Below, piece after piece: positions 1 to 11,050 of a stretch of DNA of 64,000 nucleotides (position 1 is the stretch's first letter; each line of letters begins with the position of its first letter). A program made the translations under genes and the position numbers. Source of the DNA: Chondrus crispus (taxonomy: Eukaryota > Rhodophyta > Florideophyceae > Gigartinales > Gigartinaceae); contig NW_005178809.1 in NCBI RefSeq assembly GCF_000350225.1, forward strand, positions 909,771 to 973,770. The letters run 5' to 3'. The notes under the pieces are model-generated. The model had not been told where the DNA came from and ran no database searches. It saw only the letters and a list, made by a program, of their open reading frames with translations.

Positions 1-43
1 AATACATCCCCCGCTACCGGAGGCGAACACGGGAGCTCCTGTA

Positions 44-3000
44 ATGCCAATACACGAGAGAGCGCATGTCGAGGCCTCCGAAGGCCCGACGTTAGGAGAA
101 CAAGACACGGGGACAGCCGACGTCCCGGTGAGGCGTAACAAAGGCGACGGGGGCAACGACGACCGAAAAGATTCGGTCGACCCCCTGGCCGCGAGCCCAA
201 GGTCGCCGGAGAAAGGTCCGTGTCGTACGGACTCGAGTAATCCGAGGAGCGTCACTGATCCGCGGACGCCCCAAGGAAGGGGGAGAAGGAAACGCAAGCG
301 GGGCCAGCATCGAAATCGAAGGCCCCGGCGGAACGACCTCACCGATAAGGTCGCCCCGAAGGTTGTCGACGGCGTCATTTGCCTTATGACGTCGAAGATC
401 TACAACGTCCTCGGCTCGATAGCCACAGAGGGAAATGCATTTAAACCCCGCACGATCGCCGTTGATACGTGCTCGGGGTATAGTCTGGTGAGGAAGGCCG
501 ACCTTCCCCCCGATTGGACGCGTTACGTCTTGCACGACGCACCTCTGCCACGATTGGCAGGCGCCAATAGCAACCCCCTCAAGCTTTCGGCCGTCGTCCC
601 CCTGGCCGTGCGGTTGAGGAACACGGTGTTCCGAATTCCGTTCGTAGTCGCGGACCGGCTCGTCGTGCCAGTCCTCCTCGGCACGGCCTTCATCGATACG
701 CACGTGCAATGTATCGACATCGAAGCTCAACGAATGGAGCTACGCCAAGGCGGTTCTGTCGCCATCGTCGACGGAAAGGGGGAGTCGACTCCCCCTACCA
801 GGCGACACGGACGACACACGGGTCGGCCGGACGTACGCGAGGAGGCCCCGCAGGCGATCCGAATCGCCCGCTGGGTTACCGTCCCCGCAATGTCACAAGC
901 CCGTGTGCGTGTGACAACCGCGGGGAGAGGCCTCGTGTTCCTGAAGCCCAAGCCCTCACTCCAACACTGACATGGAATGAGGCTGACGAATGGCGTCGCG
1001 GAGGTCCTACCGAATCAGACCTTCGACGTCATCGTCGCGAATTTCTCACGACGAGAAAGGCGGCTTCCGAAGCACACCGTCGTGGGATACGCGAAGCGCA
1101 ACCCCCTCGCGATCCTCACTCCCGAACGTAAGGTCGCCGAGGGGATCGCGCACGCGCTACACCTGACCGATGTGACCGATCAAGTCGGTGGAGTAGGAGT
1201 TGGCCGATCCAACTCCGACGATAAGACCACCGCCGGGGGCAGGGGGGTCGACCCGGACGAACGGTCGCCTTTATGCCAACCGACGGCGAAGGATACTGTA
1301 CTCCCCCAGCAAAAAGATCCCGAAAATCCACCTTTGGATTGGGAAAAAGAGATCGACCTGTCATACATCGATGATGACAAGCTCCGTGGCCACGTACTCG
1401 AGATTCTCCGTAAGCACTCGAGTCTGTGGAGCGGTGCGCTTGGAACGATCCAAGCCACGGAGCACCGCATTCCACTCGAACCGGGAACGAAACCGATTCG
1501 TTCTATGGCCTATCGGAAGGGTCCGGCCATGCGCGAAATGGTCGCCAAGGAGGTCAGCAAGATGTTGAATGCAGGGGTTATCGAACCGGCGAGCACCGAG
1601 TGGGCGTCCCCCGTGGTGCTCGTACCGAAGAAAGACGGCTCTCTTCGGTTCTGCGTGGACTACCGGCGTCTCAACGCGAAGACGGCAGCGGATTCGTATC
1701 CACTGCCACGGATGGACGACTGCATCGACTCGTTAGGAGATGCAGCCGTCTTCACCACGTTGGACTGCAATTCCGGTTATTGGCAGATCCCGGTCGCTCC
1801 GGAAGACCGGGATAAGACCACGTTTACGACGCACATGGGCACGTTTCGCCACTTGCGCATGCCGTTTGGACTCAAAGGGGCACCGGACACCTTCCAACGT
1901 GCGCTCGACATAATACTCTCCGGAGTCCGCTGGCAAATATGCCTCGTCTATCTCGACGACGTGATCGTGTTCTCCCGTACGCACGGAGAACACGCGAGGT
2001 ATCTCGATACCGTCTTGAGCTTACTGCGGAGTTCTAGTATCTCTCATAAGCTCAAGAAGTGCAGCTTCTTCCGACCGAAGGTGCACTACCTGGGGCACGT
2101 CATCTCCCCAGGCAAGTTGAGCGTGGCTGATACGGCGGCCGACGCTTTCAAGACGTTCACGTTCCCGAGGACGTTGACGCAAGGGCGCTCGTTCCTCGGG
2201 GCGTGTGACGTATACCGCCGATTCGTTAAGGGGTTCGCTAAGATTGCGCGTCCTCTGACCGACTGACGCGCAAGGATTCGGATCCCGATTTCTATAACCC
2301 CACGGAGCTGCAAATCCAGGCGTTCGAGAACCTTAAGAAGTGCATGACCGCTCCGCCGATACTTGTGTTGCCCCGGCACGGTCGTCCGTACATGATAGAC
2401 ACAGACGCGAGTGCCTACCAACTCGGCTGCACCTTACTTCAGGGGCACAAAGAGCCGAACGACTGGCGCCCCGTGGGGTATTGGTCGTACTCACTGTCCG
2501 ATAGTGAGTGCAACTACAGCGCTACCGAACGCGAGTGCTTCGCCGTAGTGTGGGCCGTCCGCACACTACGGCCGTACGTAGAAGGCACGAAGTTCACCGT
2601 ACGGACGGACCATGACGCCCTCCGATGGCTCATGTCACTCACCGAGAGTTCCGAAAGACTCACCCGGTGGCTGCTACGTCTGGCTGAATACGATTTCACC
2701 ATTCAGTACCGCCCCGGACGCGTGCATCAGGTGCACGATGCCCTGTCACGACTCGTGTCGCCGAAGGTCGCCGATGACCCTTGCCCCACCGTCGAGGTGG
2801 ATGACGACATCCCCACTTTTGACGGGGGCACGACAGTTCGAGACGTATCGAACGAGCTCGCGGACCACTCTTGTACCGCCAGTTCTGATCATCAGGCCGT
2901 CCATGTCTTCGTAACGAAACGGAACCAAGCCGAAGCCCGAACAAGGTCGCACGCACGGACGCGCGACGAACCGAGAGGCGACGACGAAGCCCCCGCTCTC

Positions 3001-4620
3001 CAAGGACCCAATTCGTTTTGGGAGGAGAACGACGAGTTCGACGCCGCCGACATCCAGCGCGCCGAAGACCCGGAGGCTAGCGTGCTCGACGCCCCGGTCG
3101 CCCCACCGCAGGACGACCTTCCGGCCCCTCTTACGATAGAGGAGATAGTCTAGGAGCAACGCGTGGATGACTTCTGCCAAATCGTTTTGGCACGACAGTC
3201 AGAGTCCCGGGACTCCGCGTTCTTCGAGGACCACCAAGGGGTGCTCAAACGGAGACACCCCTTCGACCCTGATATCGTTCAAGTGGTGGTACCTCGGACG
3301 CTTCGCGCCAGGCTCCTTCGCCTGTGCCACAACCCTGTCATCGCCGGGCACCCGGGCCAGAACCGTATGTACTACGCACTTCGACGCGAGTACTACTGGC
3401 CCCACCTGGCTGCAGACGTAGCAGCTACGGTGCGAGGGTGTCGAACCTGCGCGATGAACCGGGTCAAGCTGAGGAAACATCTCAACCGATTGAGGTTGTT
3501 TCCAGCTACGACGCCCCTCGAGAGCCTCGCAATCGACATCTTGGGGCCGCTCCCCAAGACGAAGACAGGAAAACGATTCCTGCTCGTGATTACGGACCGC
3601 TTCAGTAAGCTGACGCAAGTCGTTGCGCTCCGCACGATAACCGCATACACCGTCGCGGTTGCGTTCTGCGAATCGTGGGTGTTTAAGTACGGCGTCCCGC
3701 GCACGTTGCTGTCCGATAACGGACCGCAGTTTAACGCCAAGTTCTTCCACAGCACGTGCCGCGATCTGGGGATACCGAATTTGTACACTTCGGCGTACCA
3801 TCCCCAGACGAACGGGCAAGTCGAGCGATATAACCGAACAATCGCCTCGATGCTGCGGAACTACGTGGGTGAACACCAGGACGACTGGGATGTGTACGTG
3901 GGGCCGCTTACGTATGCGTACAATTCCCACGTACATCGCACCACACGCACCACGCCGTTTGAGCTCGTGCTCAGCAGGCCACCGCAGGAGTTCTCTCTCC
4001 GACGGGCGGACGGCGACGCGCCCCCTTCCGATAGGGGGAACCAACGTGCCGAGTTCCTCAAGACCTTGGACTCGACTATTCAAAAGGCCTACGGGAGCCT
4101 GCGTCGGACGCAGGCTCGCTACAAGCGCGACTTCGATAAGCGCATACGACGTATTAATTCCCGGCTCCGTCCCGGAGAATACGTATATCTCAACCCCACC
4201 GATGGGGCTAAGACGTCGAACAAGCTCGCCTCGCCCGCTGTCTAACCCTACCGCGTGCTCGCCAATGACCGCCAAACCATCACGATCAATCGTGATGGGG
4301 TCAACGAGCGAGTCTTCGCCGACCGCTGCGTGTACGCGCCGTCTCCGATAGACGCGCCACGAGCAAGTACGACGACCCCGCGGGACCTCGCCGATAAGGT
4401 CACCGCGGGAACGCAGTATGCCGTCGAACGGCTACTGAGACATCGAGTCATGGAAGACGGAACTACGGAGTTCCTCATCAAGTGGGCGGATTACGACGCG
4501 CCCACTTGGACGACGCGGACTCACGTCCCGGAGAAGTTGGTGTCTCGTTACGCCCAACGCCTCCGGAGACGTACCGGCAGGAACCTCACCCAAACCGTGA
4601 ACGCGGACGTTCACGCTTAA
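44..4620 (+). pseudogene. pol: broken gypsy pol polyprotein of E1
   Basis: Alignment by eye with the E2 copy shows one reading frame interrupted four times: TGA at 968-970, a one-base deletion near 2264 (loss of the A of an ATG codon), TAG at 3151-3153 and TAA at 4243-4245. Domains in order are a retropepsin-like segment with DTCSG near 460-475, an RT with YLDD near 1950, an RNase H segment near 2400 (DTDAS), an integrase zinc finger (HH...CC, about 3320-3460), an integrase core with D, D and E (LAIDILGP, LSDNGPQF, GQVERYN), and a C-terminal chromodomain (about 4410-4545, FLIKWADYD). The frame is already open upstream of 44, as expected for a protein made by frameshifting from gag. The last codons (NADVHA) coincide with a DNA hairpin. 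Confidence 0.9.
4597..4614 (+). other. pol-terminal hairpin followed by purine tract (E1)
   Basis: GTGAACG-CGGA-CGTTCAC forms a 7-bp stem with a 4-base loop and encodes the last residues of pol. An AAGGGGGGG purine tract follows at about 4619-4627. The same arrangement recurs at 6819-6850, directly before the LTR. Confidence 0.8.
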
Positions 4621-5317
4621 GGGGGGGCCCTCAACCGCTCCTTTGCGGATTAACCCCAGCCTGCACGAGCAGACTAAAAGGGGAAGCGAAGGAGGTCGGC
4701 GGACCCTATCGGAGGGTCACAGCCGGGGACACGTTCAAGTCAAGTCGTCTTGACTTCTTGGACGTCAAGGACGCGAGACATAAGAACAGGACAGTACGAA
4801 CTGCCTGAAAAAAATGTTGGGCCGTCGTAATGACCGACATGACGAGGACTGCAATACTCCATTCGGATCGGAAAAGTCGGACGACACCCCCCCGAACAGG
4901 ATTGCCGGACGATCCGTTAAGTCCAGCAACCACGGCGAGGAGGGGCGCCCGACGAACGAGGCGATCAGCGGTGGAATCACGAGAGCCCCTCGGTGGGCAG
5001 AGGAAGCGACCAGAATGCCCGTTGCTTGTGTCTCGGAATATCCGAGAAGGTTCGGGCTCACTTCGAGCCCTCAGTCCGCATCCGGGTCCGATAACCCGAC
5101 GGACGACGTGGTCATGACCCTATCGATAGGGGTCGTGCGCGAGGAAACGCGCAAAAGACGTTTTCAGATGAGCAGACGAGTGAGGCTGCGTTAGCCTCAA
5201 CAGTCGCCAGAATAGTTAAGGAAGGGGCGTAAGCGCGAGAGCAACTCGGTCGGAGGGGCACCAATATATGCACACACACGTGTACTGTCAGCCCCAATTA
5301 GCACTTTTTGTCGCTAA

Positions 5318-5456
5318 TCACGGCGCATGCCATGATTTAATTTTGGAAGATTTCTTCCTCAGACGACAGCGCACCAATCAGGAACAGTGCTCTGATTTTT
5401 TGGCAGAAATTGTTTTCGCGGGAAATTATGACAATTTTTGGGATGATTTTCTGATT
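5318..5456 (+). promoter_or_regulatory. AT-rich conserved core with E2F-like site (E1)
   Basis: An AT-rich island in GC-rich surroundings. It shares with E2 (17325-17440, minus) the order GGCGCATG, GCAGAAA, TTT[C/G]GCGGGAAA and TTTTTGGGATGATTT. The motif at 5414-5425, TTTCGCGGGAAA, fits the E2F/DP consensus TTTSSCGS. The rest of the 3' regions can barely be aligned, so this core appears preserved. A regulatory role is inference. Confidence 0.5.
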
Positions 5457-5525
5457 GCGCGGCGGACGGGAAAAGGTCGCAGTACACGTGTATTACGAGA
5501 AAAAGTCCCAATCCACGGCGCTGCG

Positions 5526-5822
5526 CCCTCGCCGCGATGGCGAGGGGCGCGTGGACGAGGAGAATACCGCGCGCTCTGCTCTCGCTCCAATGGCGAGGGG
5601 CGCGTGGAAGAGGAGAATACCGCGCGCTCTGCCCTCGCCCCGATTGTCCGGGGGGGAGCGACGAAGATGACACCCGCGTGGGACCTTGCCTCGGTGGAAC
5701 CGGCGCACCGCAGCGCGGAGTGGGCGCACCGCGCCCTCGCTATCGGGGGCGAGGGCCGATAAGGATAAGGACCGTCGTCACGCGTCGTCTCGCGCCGCGC
5801 CCTCGCCACAGACAGCGAGGGC
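5526..5822 (+). repeat. cluster of CCCTCGC/GCGAGGG hairpins and a 53-bp tandem repeat
   Basis: The same stem recurs with different loops at 5526-5546 (CCCTCGCC/GGCGAGGG), 5581-5597 (CTCGC/GCGAG), 5733-5756 and 5799-5822 (GCCCTCGC/GCGAGGGC). Positions 5537-5642 also form two 53-bp tandem units beginning ATGGCGAGGGGCGCGTGGA. Confidence 0.75.
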
Positions 5823-6818
5823 CGGGAAGTCTACAGTACGGGGGGCGGTACCGACTGCCACCGCCCGGGCACAGGCCCCGGAGCGCCCCCGCTCGCGCCG
5901 GTATAATGCTGCAAACCGTGCGGCAGAAGCCGACGGCGCGCCTGCCACGAAGGCGAGGTACGCCAGATACGGACTTCGCGTCTTCGCGCTCTCGCCTCGA
6001 CGGCGAGCGGCAAGAAGAAGGGTAGCGAACGACTACGCGTCCGCGCACTTCCCCGATGGCCAGTGGCGCCGCCAGTGAGGCGACCGTCGCGAGCGTAATT
6101 GTGAATGCCGATCACACACCGGACGGACCTCCGCGCATCGGACGCTGCGGTCGTACGAGAGGAGCCGTTCACTCTCGCGCCTCTCGTTGCTCTACGAAGA
6201 GAGCCATGTTCGAACAGCATGATGGGCACGCAGAGTGACGACCGCCGGCAACCGCGAAGAGAGAGGCGCGACCCGTAAAGGCGCCGCACGAAGCGCCTTG
6301 TACGCGATCGTCGCCCCGGACAGGGGGCAGCGACGGTAGATGAGGGTAAAATGGAGGAAAATACTCCCCGCCCCCCCACACGAAGCGGGTGAAGGGGAGT
6401 ATGAGCGGTGCTCCTCGACGGGGACCGGGTAAAGCGAACAAGAGCATTCTCTGCGAACCCAAGGCCGCATTGACCGCCCCGGGCGACGGAGGGGGGCCTG
6501 GTCATAACAACGACACGTGAGACAGGGGCGATGAACACCACGAGTACAGTACCCACACCGAGGAAGCCGTCCGCAAAGAGGGGTCAGAAATGCAGCAGGG
6601 CTCGGAGATCACGCAACGCAGCGTACGGAACCGGGCGCGCAGCGAGGAAGGACGCCAAATGCCGGGCGAGGGATGAGGGAGGAGGACAGCCAACGGAAGG
6701 GGTGAACAAGAACGGAGACCACGACGCACGAGGAAGTGAGGAACGGACGCAGGCGGGGGGCGATACGGAAACGAGGATCGAATCTGGGAAGGAAGCACGA
6801 GTCACCCTACAAGCACAT

Positions 6819-6853
6819 GTGAACGCAGACGTTCACACTTGTGGGGGGGGCCG
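6819..6853 (+). other. second hairpin plus polypurine tract before the E1 LTR
   Basis: GTGAACG-CAGA-CGTTCAC (6819-6836) is nearly identical to the hairpin at the pol stop. It is followed by ACTT and a G-rich tract, then CCG and the LTR start TGTAG. By position the purine run is the likely plus-strand primer. E2 has the same layout at 15645-15679. Confidence 0.7.
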
Positions 6854-7552
6854 TGTAGTATAACCCCCCCTGGGGGCTTCTTAGTAGATTGGATCAACAA
6901 CAGGATCCCCTACTGTAGAGCTCGACGCTCTACAGTACAACCGCGCGTGTCCACGTGTACACCACGGGGACAAGGGACACGCGCATACACGTGCACACGT
7001 GTACCACGCGCGAACGAAGCGCGCACGCACCACGGGTAATACGTGTACGGTCAGCCTCGACATAGCTGACAGTATTACAGTGCAGGCCGACCTGCACTAC
7101 AGTAGCCCACTACAGTACCTCGGTACTGTAGTGTTATGATAGATTGTTTTGTATATTAAATATGGGGCGGAACGGCGGCGGTGGAGGAGGACAAGCACGG
7201 ACCTGTCACCCACCGACCGTCAAGGTCCGACTTCTCGCTTATTCGAAGATAGCGCTCGGTAACTACCTTAGAGCGGCACCGAGCGCGGGTTGAGGACGCA
7301 CGCGGTACGCCCACGAGTCGGCTCCGCCTCCGCCCGTCGGTACTAGATCGTTGCCCAGTACCGCGCCGGGGCGTCGAGGCGTCGAACCGCTCGCGCGTAC
7401 CGGCGTCCTCCCCGTTCCCGCTCTACCACGCTACCTGGGCCCACTGCCCGGTGCCGTTAGCTGGTGTCCTGCTTCACCCCCGTCTTCCCGATCGGCAAGG
7501 GTCTCGATCGAACTATGCATACACCCCTATCGCTGGGGGTGTTTATGCTACA
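6854..7552 (+). repeat. 3' LTR of E1 (699 bp)
   Basis: It starts TGTAGTATAAC and ends GTTTATGCTACA, imperfect inverted termini of the TG...CA type. A run of perfect hairpins occupies the 5' half: 6911-6937 (11-bp stem), 7050-7070, 7079-7098 (AGTGCAGG/CCTGCACT) and 7108-7133 (12-bp stem). A TATA-like AT patch (about 7142-7163, AAATATGGGGCGG) follows, then a hairpin at 7338-7363, and a terminal hairpin ACACCCC/GGGGTGT (7521-7542) ten bases before the end. The LTRs at 15010-15644 and 13818-14488 share this plan but are sequence-similar only in patches. Confidence 0.8.
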
Positions 7553-7830
7553 GTGTCCAATTAAAATTCTATGGCCGTATTTACTAACTACCGAACGGGT
7601 CTTGACTTTACACGTGTACGTTACAGCACACGCGCACTTAGCTACGACCTACCGAGCAGCCGACACCTGTGTTACTGTACAGGTGTAATTGGTACGACCA
7701 GTCGCGCAGACGACACGTGTGCTACTGTACATGCGTAATTGCTGCGACCAATTGGCACGCCTGAGTTCTCCACACATGGACGCCTCGCCCACGTGTACAT
7801 TGTGCACGACCACCAGATTTATAACCTTCG
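7553..7830. repeat. tandem 50-bp units, CACGTG-rich, beside the E1 LTR
   Basis: Units at 7661-7710 and 7711-7760 have an exact 50-bp period (CGACAC-TGTG-TACTGTACA-G-GTAATT); a weaker unit precedes at about 7611-7660. Similar ACGTGTAAT phrases occur inside the solo LTR at 13818, so this may be a remnant of another LTR's U3. No gene is seen. Confidence 0.6.
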
Positions 7831-7924
7831 CGCGTGCCGGGTTCTATTCAACACCGGTCCATAGAGAAGTTACGTAGGGACGGCATTTCTGCACGGGCAA
7901 ATTGATGAGGAGGTTTTCATTCTA

Positions 7925-9916
7925 CAGTCATCTCTCGATAAGCGGAACCAGCACGGGAGAACCCCTCCGGTTCCACTGAAAGGGGGGTTCCGCTTATCAA
8001 AGTATATCATACCGAGCACTGCTCACCAATCATTTCACATCTTCATAATTTTATTTAAAAAAGCTATCGATGGTCGTTTGCTGCATAGACTGCGTACAGT
8101 ACAGACGTGCAGCGGCCTGCATTTTGCGCACAGTGCGCAGAAAATCTGCACCTCCCTAACCCGTACTTTCTGCGATGCGCTTTGTTAAAGCTAGGGCCCT
8201 GAGCTGCTCCTTTCCGCACGGCAGTTCGGCACAGCCATCCACACTTTCGTCAGTGCTATTCTCTTTTTCTCTGCTGACCACGTCAGCAATATTTGCATCT
8301 CTCCAAAGCTCTGTGCATTCGTCCTCACCCTCAGCATTAAGTAAATCGGCAATAGAAATACGTCGTCCTACAGGCACTAATTCCTCTATTTGCCGCTCAA
8401 CCTCTTGCACCAAGCCACTCTCGTCTTCCACTAGATCAATCATAGGCTCGGCCTCAATTAACCCTGTGTGACGCCAGCAATTTGCAATAGCATCTGACGG
8501 CAAATCCTCCCAACACATCTTAAACCATCGCATAGCTGTCAGAACGTTAACTTTGTAGATTTTTTGCTTCTGTATCTATGTTGTCCAGCGCACGATCCAT
8601 ATGCAGGCGCCTGTACCGAAGTTTTAAAGCCGCAATTATGCCGGCATCGAGAGGTTGGATTTTAGAGGTGCAATTTGGGGGCAAGAAAACCACCCTCACA
8701 TTAGAGAGAGGTGGCAAGCTAGCCTCAGTCCCATGCGCGGAGCAATTATCAATTAAAAGCAGAACACTCCTTCCCGGCGTTTTGGCGACATACACCTGAA
8801 GCCGCAATAGCCAATCATTAAATAATTTGGCAGTCATCCAAGCCTTCTTATTGGCGTAATAATCGAAGCCAAGGTCCTCAGCAGAATTTTTGTTAAAAGC
8901 TCGAGGATTTTTTGATTTTACGACGACCATAATTTCGATTTTCTAGACCCGTCTGCATTACAGCCAGGCATGAATGCTAGCCTGTCTTTTGCATTTTCGC
9001 GCTTTGGCACACGAGAATTTGCAATGGTTGTGTCAGGAGCTAAACAGTAGAATAGACCACATTCATCAGCATTAAAAATATTTTTTGGCTGGTAACCAGA
9101 GAAAATATTCTTAATTTTTGGAAGTTCCTCGGCCAACAGCTCATGATCTACGTCACCGGACTCCCCATAAGACCGAAACACACGCAGCCGCCACCTGCGC
9201 TTGAATTTTTCCTGCCACCCTTCGGAAAATATTAAATGTGTCTGCTCATTTTCGGCCATTTTTTCAATTGTTATGGCCTGAATTTGTTTCGCTTTTTTAC
9301 GAATCATATCCCCATTCATGTTGATTCTTGCTGTCTGTCTTGCACAAACCCACTCATACAGGATCTGCTCCAATCCGTGATTTTTCCCTTTTTGCCACGA
9401 ATGATTTTGGCAATTGCCTTGTCTGACTGTGCCACCAATGCTGTGGAATCATTCAAGATTCGGGACATCACTGCATTGCCGGGAGGTTTTGTTAATTAAA
9501 TTTTTTTGTGCCCATTGAGCCAGTTCACGCTGAGAGCAGTTTTCCCTTGTTGCTGTCGTGCCTTTTTCCTCGCAATTTTTTTCTTTTGAAGAACAGAGAG
9601 CACAGTGGAAGGCATGGTGCCTGGAAAAGCTTCTTTGAAACGCTTGTGCTTACTGCTAACTGCAGCTTTGAGCTGATGTTGTTGTCGCATATATATTTAC
9701 TATTTCTTGTACTGTAACGGGCTTTTTTTGTAATTGGAACCTTTTTAACGGTCGTTTTTTGGACCACCGGCGACATTTTCGGGTTCCGCTTAACGGGCTG
9801 TGGAACATTCTATTTTTTAGTTAAATTTGCGGTTCGTCGAACAGGGTGGAAGGGACTTTGTTCCGTTTATCGGGGTGTTCCTCTTATTGCATGTTCCAGT
9901 TATCGAGAGATAGCTG
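7925..9916 (-). mobile_element. pogo/Tigger-like DNA transposon
   Basis: The ends are inverted repeats of about 26 bp sharing ATCTCTCGATAA and GGAAC; the left end follows TA (7923-7924) and the right end precedes CA, probably a mutated TA duplication. Extra GATAAGCGGAACC-like sites are repeated inside both ends (about 7936-7998 and 9780-9895), likely transposase-binding sites. It carries a broken transposase on the minus strand and sits inside a copia RT gene, so it is younger than that remnant. Confidence 0.85.
8156..9776 (-). pseudogene. pogo/Tigger-family transposase, frameshifted
   Basis: It reads in four pieces: 9776-9496 (N-terminal helix-turn-helix region), 9373-8918 (CENP-B-like DNA-binding part, SEGWQEKFKRRW, then the first catalytic Asp in NADECGLFY), 8930-8547 (second Asp in LLIDNCSAHG, followed by LPPNCTSKIQPLDAGII) and 8533-8156 (acidic C-terminal tail, IEELVP). 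The order and motifs are those of the DDE superfamily pogo branch (DDE_1). Frame changes near 9380-9500, 8925 and 8540 inactivate it. Confidence 0.85.
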
Positions 9917-11050
9917 CATCACCTACCGGCTCTGGAATCAATCCGTAGTCTGGTCAAGACCTCGCCTTCCGAAAGGAGTGTAAGGACTGAAGCAGGCACC
10001 GCGTCTCTGGCATGATAAGTGGAGTGAAGTTGTCAGTTCCCTGGGATTTCACGCTATAGTCATCGACACCGATGTGTTTCCACATGGAAGTGTGTGGGTC
10101 CTAAATTTCGTAGATGGCGTTATTTTGATGGTAAGAGTGCTCTCCGAGACTTGAAGGGTGAAGATTGAGCTTTCGGGGCTACTCGATATGGAAATCTTTG
10201 GGGAACTTAGCAGTTTCTTGGGAGTCACCTTTATTCAGGATGAAGGACTGGCGTGACTCTCTCAGAGCCATTACTGCAAGTTTGAAACGCTTTGGAATGA
10301 TGTCGTGCAAGCCAGTGTCCACCCTTGCTTGTCTTGAATTCGATCCGCTCGAATCCTCTGCCCCAACTGATGTCTCTCGGTATCAGGAGATAGTGGGGTC
10401 TCTCTCATTTTAGCAACACTAACCCATCTGGATATTTTCGCTGCTGTCACTTTCCACAGTAAGCATAACGCCAACCCAAGAGACGCAAAATGATTACTTC
10501 GAAGAGAGCGCTGCGATATGGTAACAGCCGAGTTTGCGCTTAAATTGAGAATCGGGAGAAAATCTGGAAGCATTTTCAGGCGCGGACTGCGCTGGCGACC
10601 GAGAGGATGGAAAGTCGACATCTACCATATTGCTTCAAATTGGAGGAAGCAGCGTTGCATGGAAATCAGGAAAGAAGAACTGTTCTGATCTCTTCTCCAT
10701 AGAAGCAGGGCCCATTGAAATAAGGGAAACATGAAAAGAAGTCATTTGGATGCGAGAGATGCTCCAAGAGCTTACTGGTGTTCTTGTCTCACACTCTCCT
10801 CTCATAGCCCTCTACTAGGACAACCAGGTCACCATTAGATGACAGACTCTGCGGTTTGCAATACTAAGGCCGTAGCCGTGAAAAGAAACTTCGCGAAAGA
10901 AAAAGTGCAGAACTGTGTGGCCAACATTCTTAACTACCGACAGAATATATGGTGCCCGACTTTCTGACAAAAAGTCTTCTTGGGTTTCATCGTGAAAGCC
11001 TTGGCGTTCGTAAACTGCACAAGTAGGAATGATGTTTCAATCTAAGGGAG

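Larger units (their letters stand above)
4621..6853 (+). other. long non-coding 3' region of E1
   Basis: About 2.2 kb between the pol stop and the LTR. I see no recognisable protein; long open frames here are short, Arg/Pro-rich and unsupported. The stretch is rich in small perfect hairpins, such as AAGTCAAG-tcgt-CTTGACTT at 4737-4756. It contains an AT-rich core (about 5318-5456) that matches the equivalent region of E2, and a run of CCCTCGC/GCGAGGG hairpins (5526-5822). It ends with a second copy of the pol-terminal hairpin (6819-6836) and a G8 tract. Confidence 0.7.
1..7552 (+). mobile_element. Ty3/gypsy chromovirus E1, 3' part
   Basis: This is the 3' portion of an LTR retrotransposon entering from the left edge: pol (protease, reverse transcriptase, RNase H, integrase, chromodomain) at 44-4620, a 2.2-kb non-coding stretch, then a 3' LTR at 6854-7552. 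Gag and the 5' LTR lie outside. It belongs to the same family as E2 at 15010-26960 on the other strand; their pol proteins can be aligned throughout at high identity. Pol is broken, so E1 is non-autonomous. Confidence 0.9.
7870..11050 (+). pseudogene. decayed Ty1/copia pol, split by a pogo element
   Basis: Left of the pogo insertion, 7878-7923 reads TAFLHGQIDEEVF, the copia RT motif region. Right of it, from about 9970, the frame resumes with GLKQAPRLWHDKW, then FVDG where YVDD is expected. Further RT/RNase H pieces follow (CKPVST...YQEIVGSLSF near 10310-10410; KRNFAKEKVQ near 10880; VPDFLTKSLLGFHRESLG near 10950-11010). Many frameshifts and stops make it dead. An AAGGGAGATGTTGG tract near 11043-11056 looks like the purine tract and the start of a 3' LTR. 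Confidence 0.75.

Noticed and set aside
44..4620. Reassigned stop codons to explain the four breaks in E1 pol
   Set aside because: All three stop types appear plus a deletion, and E2 is open; decay is simpler.
7611..7760. CRISPR-like repeat-spacer array
   Set aside because: Units are contiguous 50-bp tandem copies without unique spacers, in a eukaryotic transposon setting.
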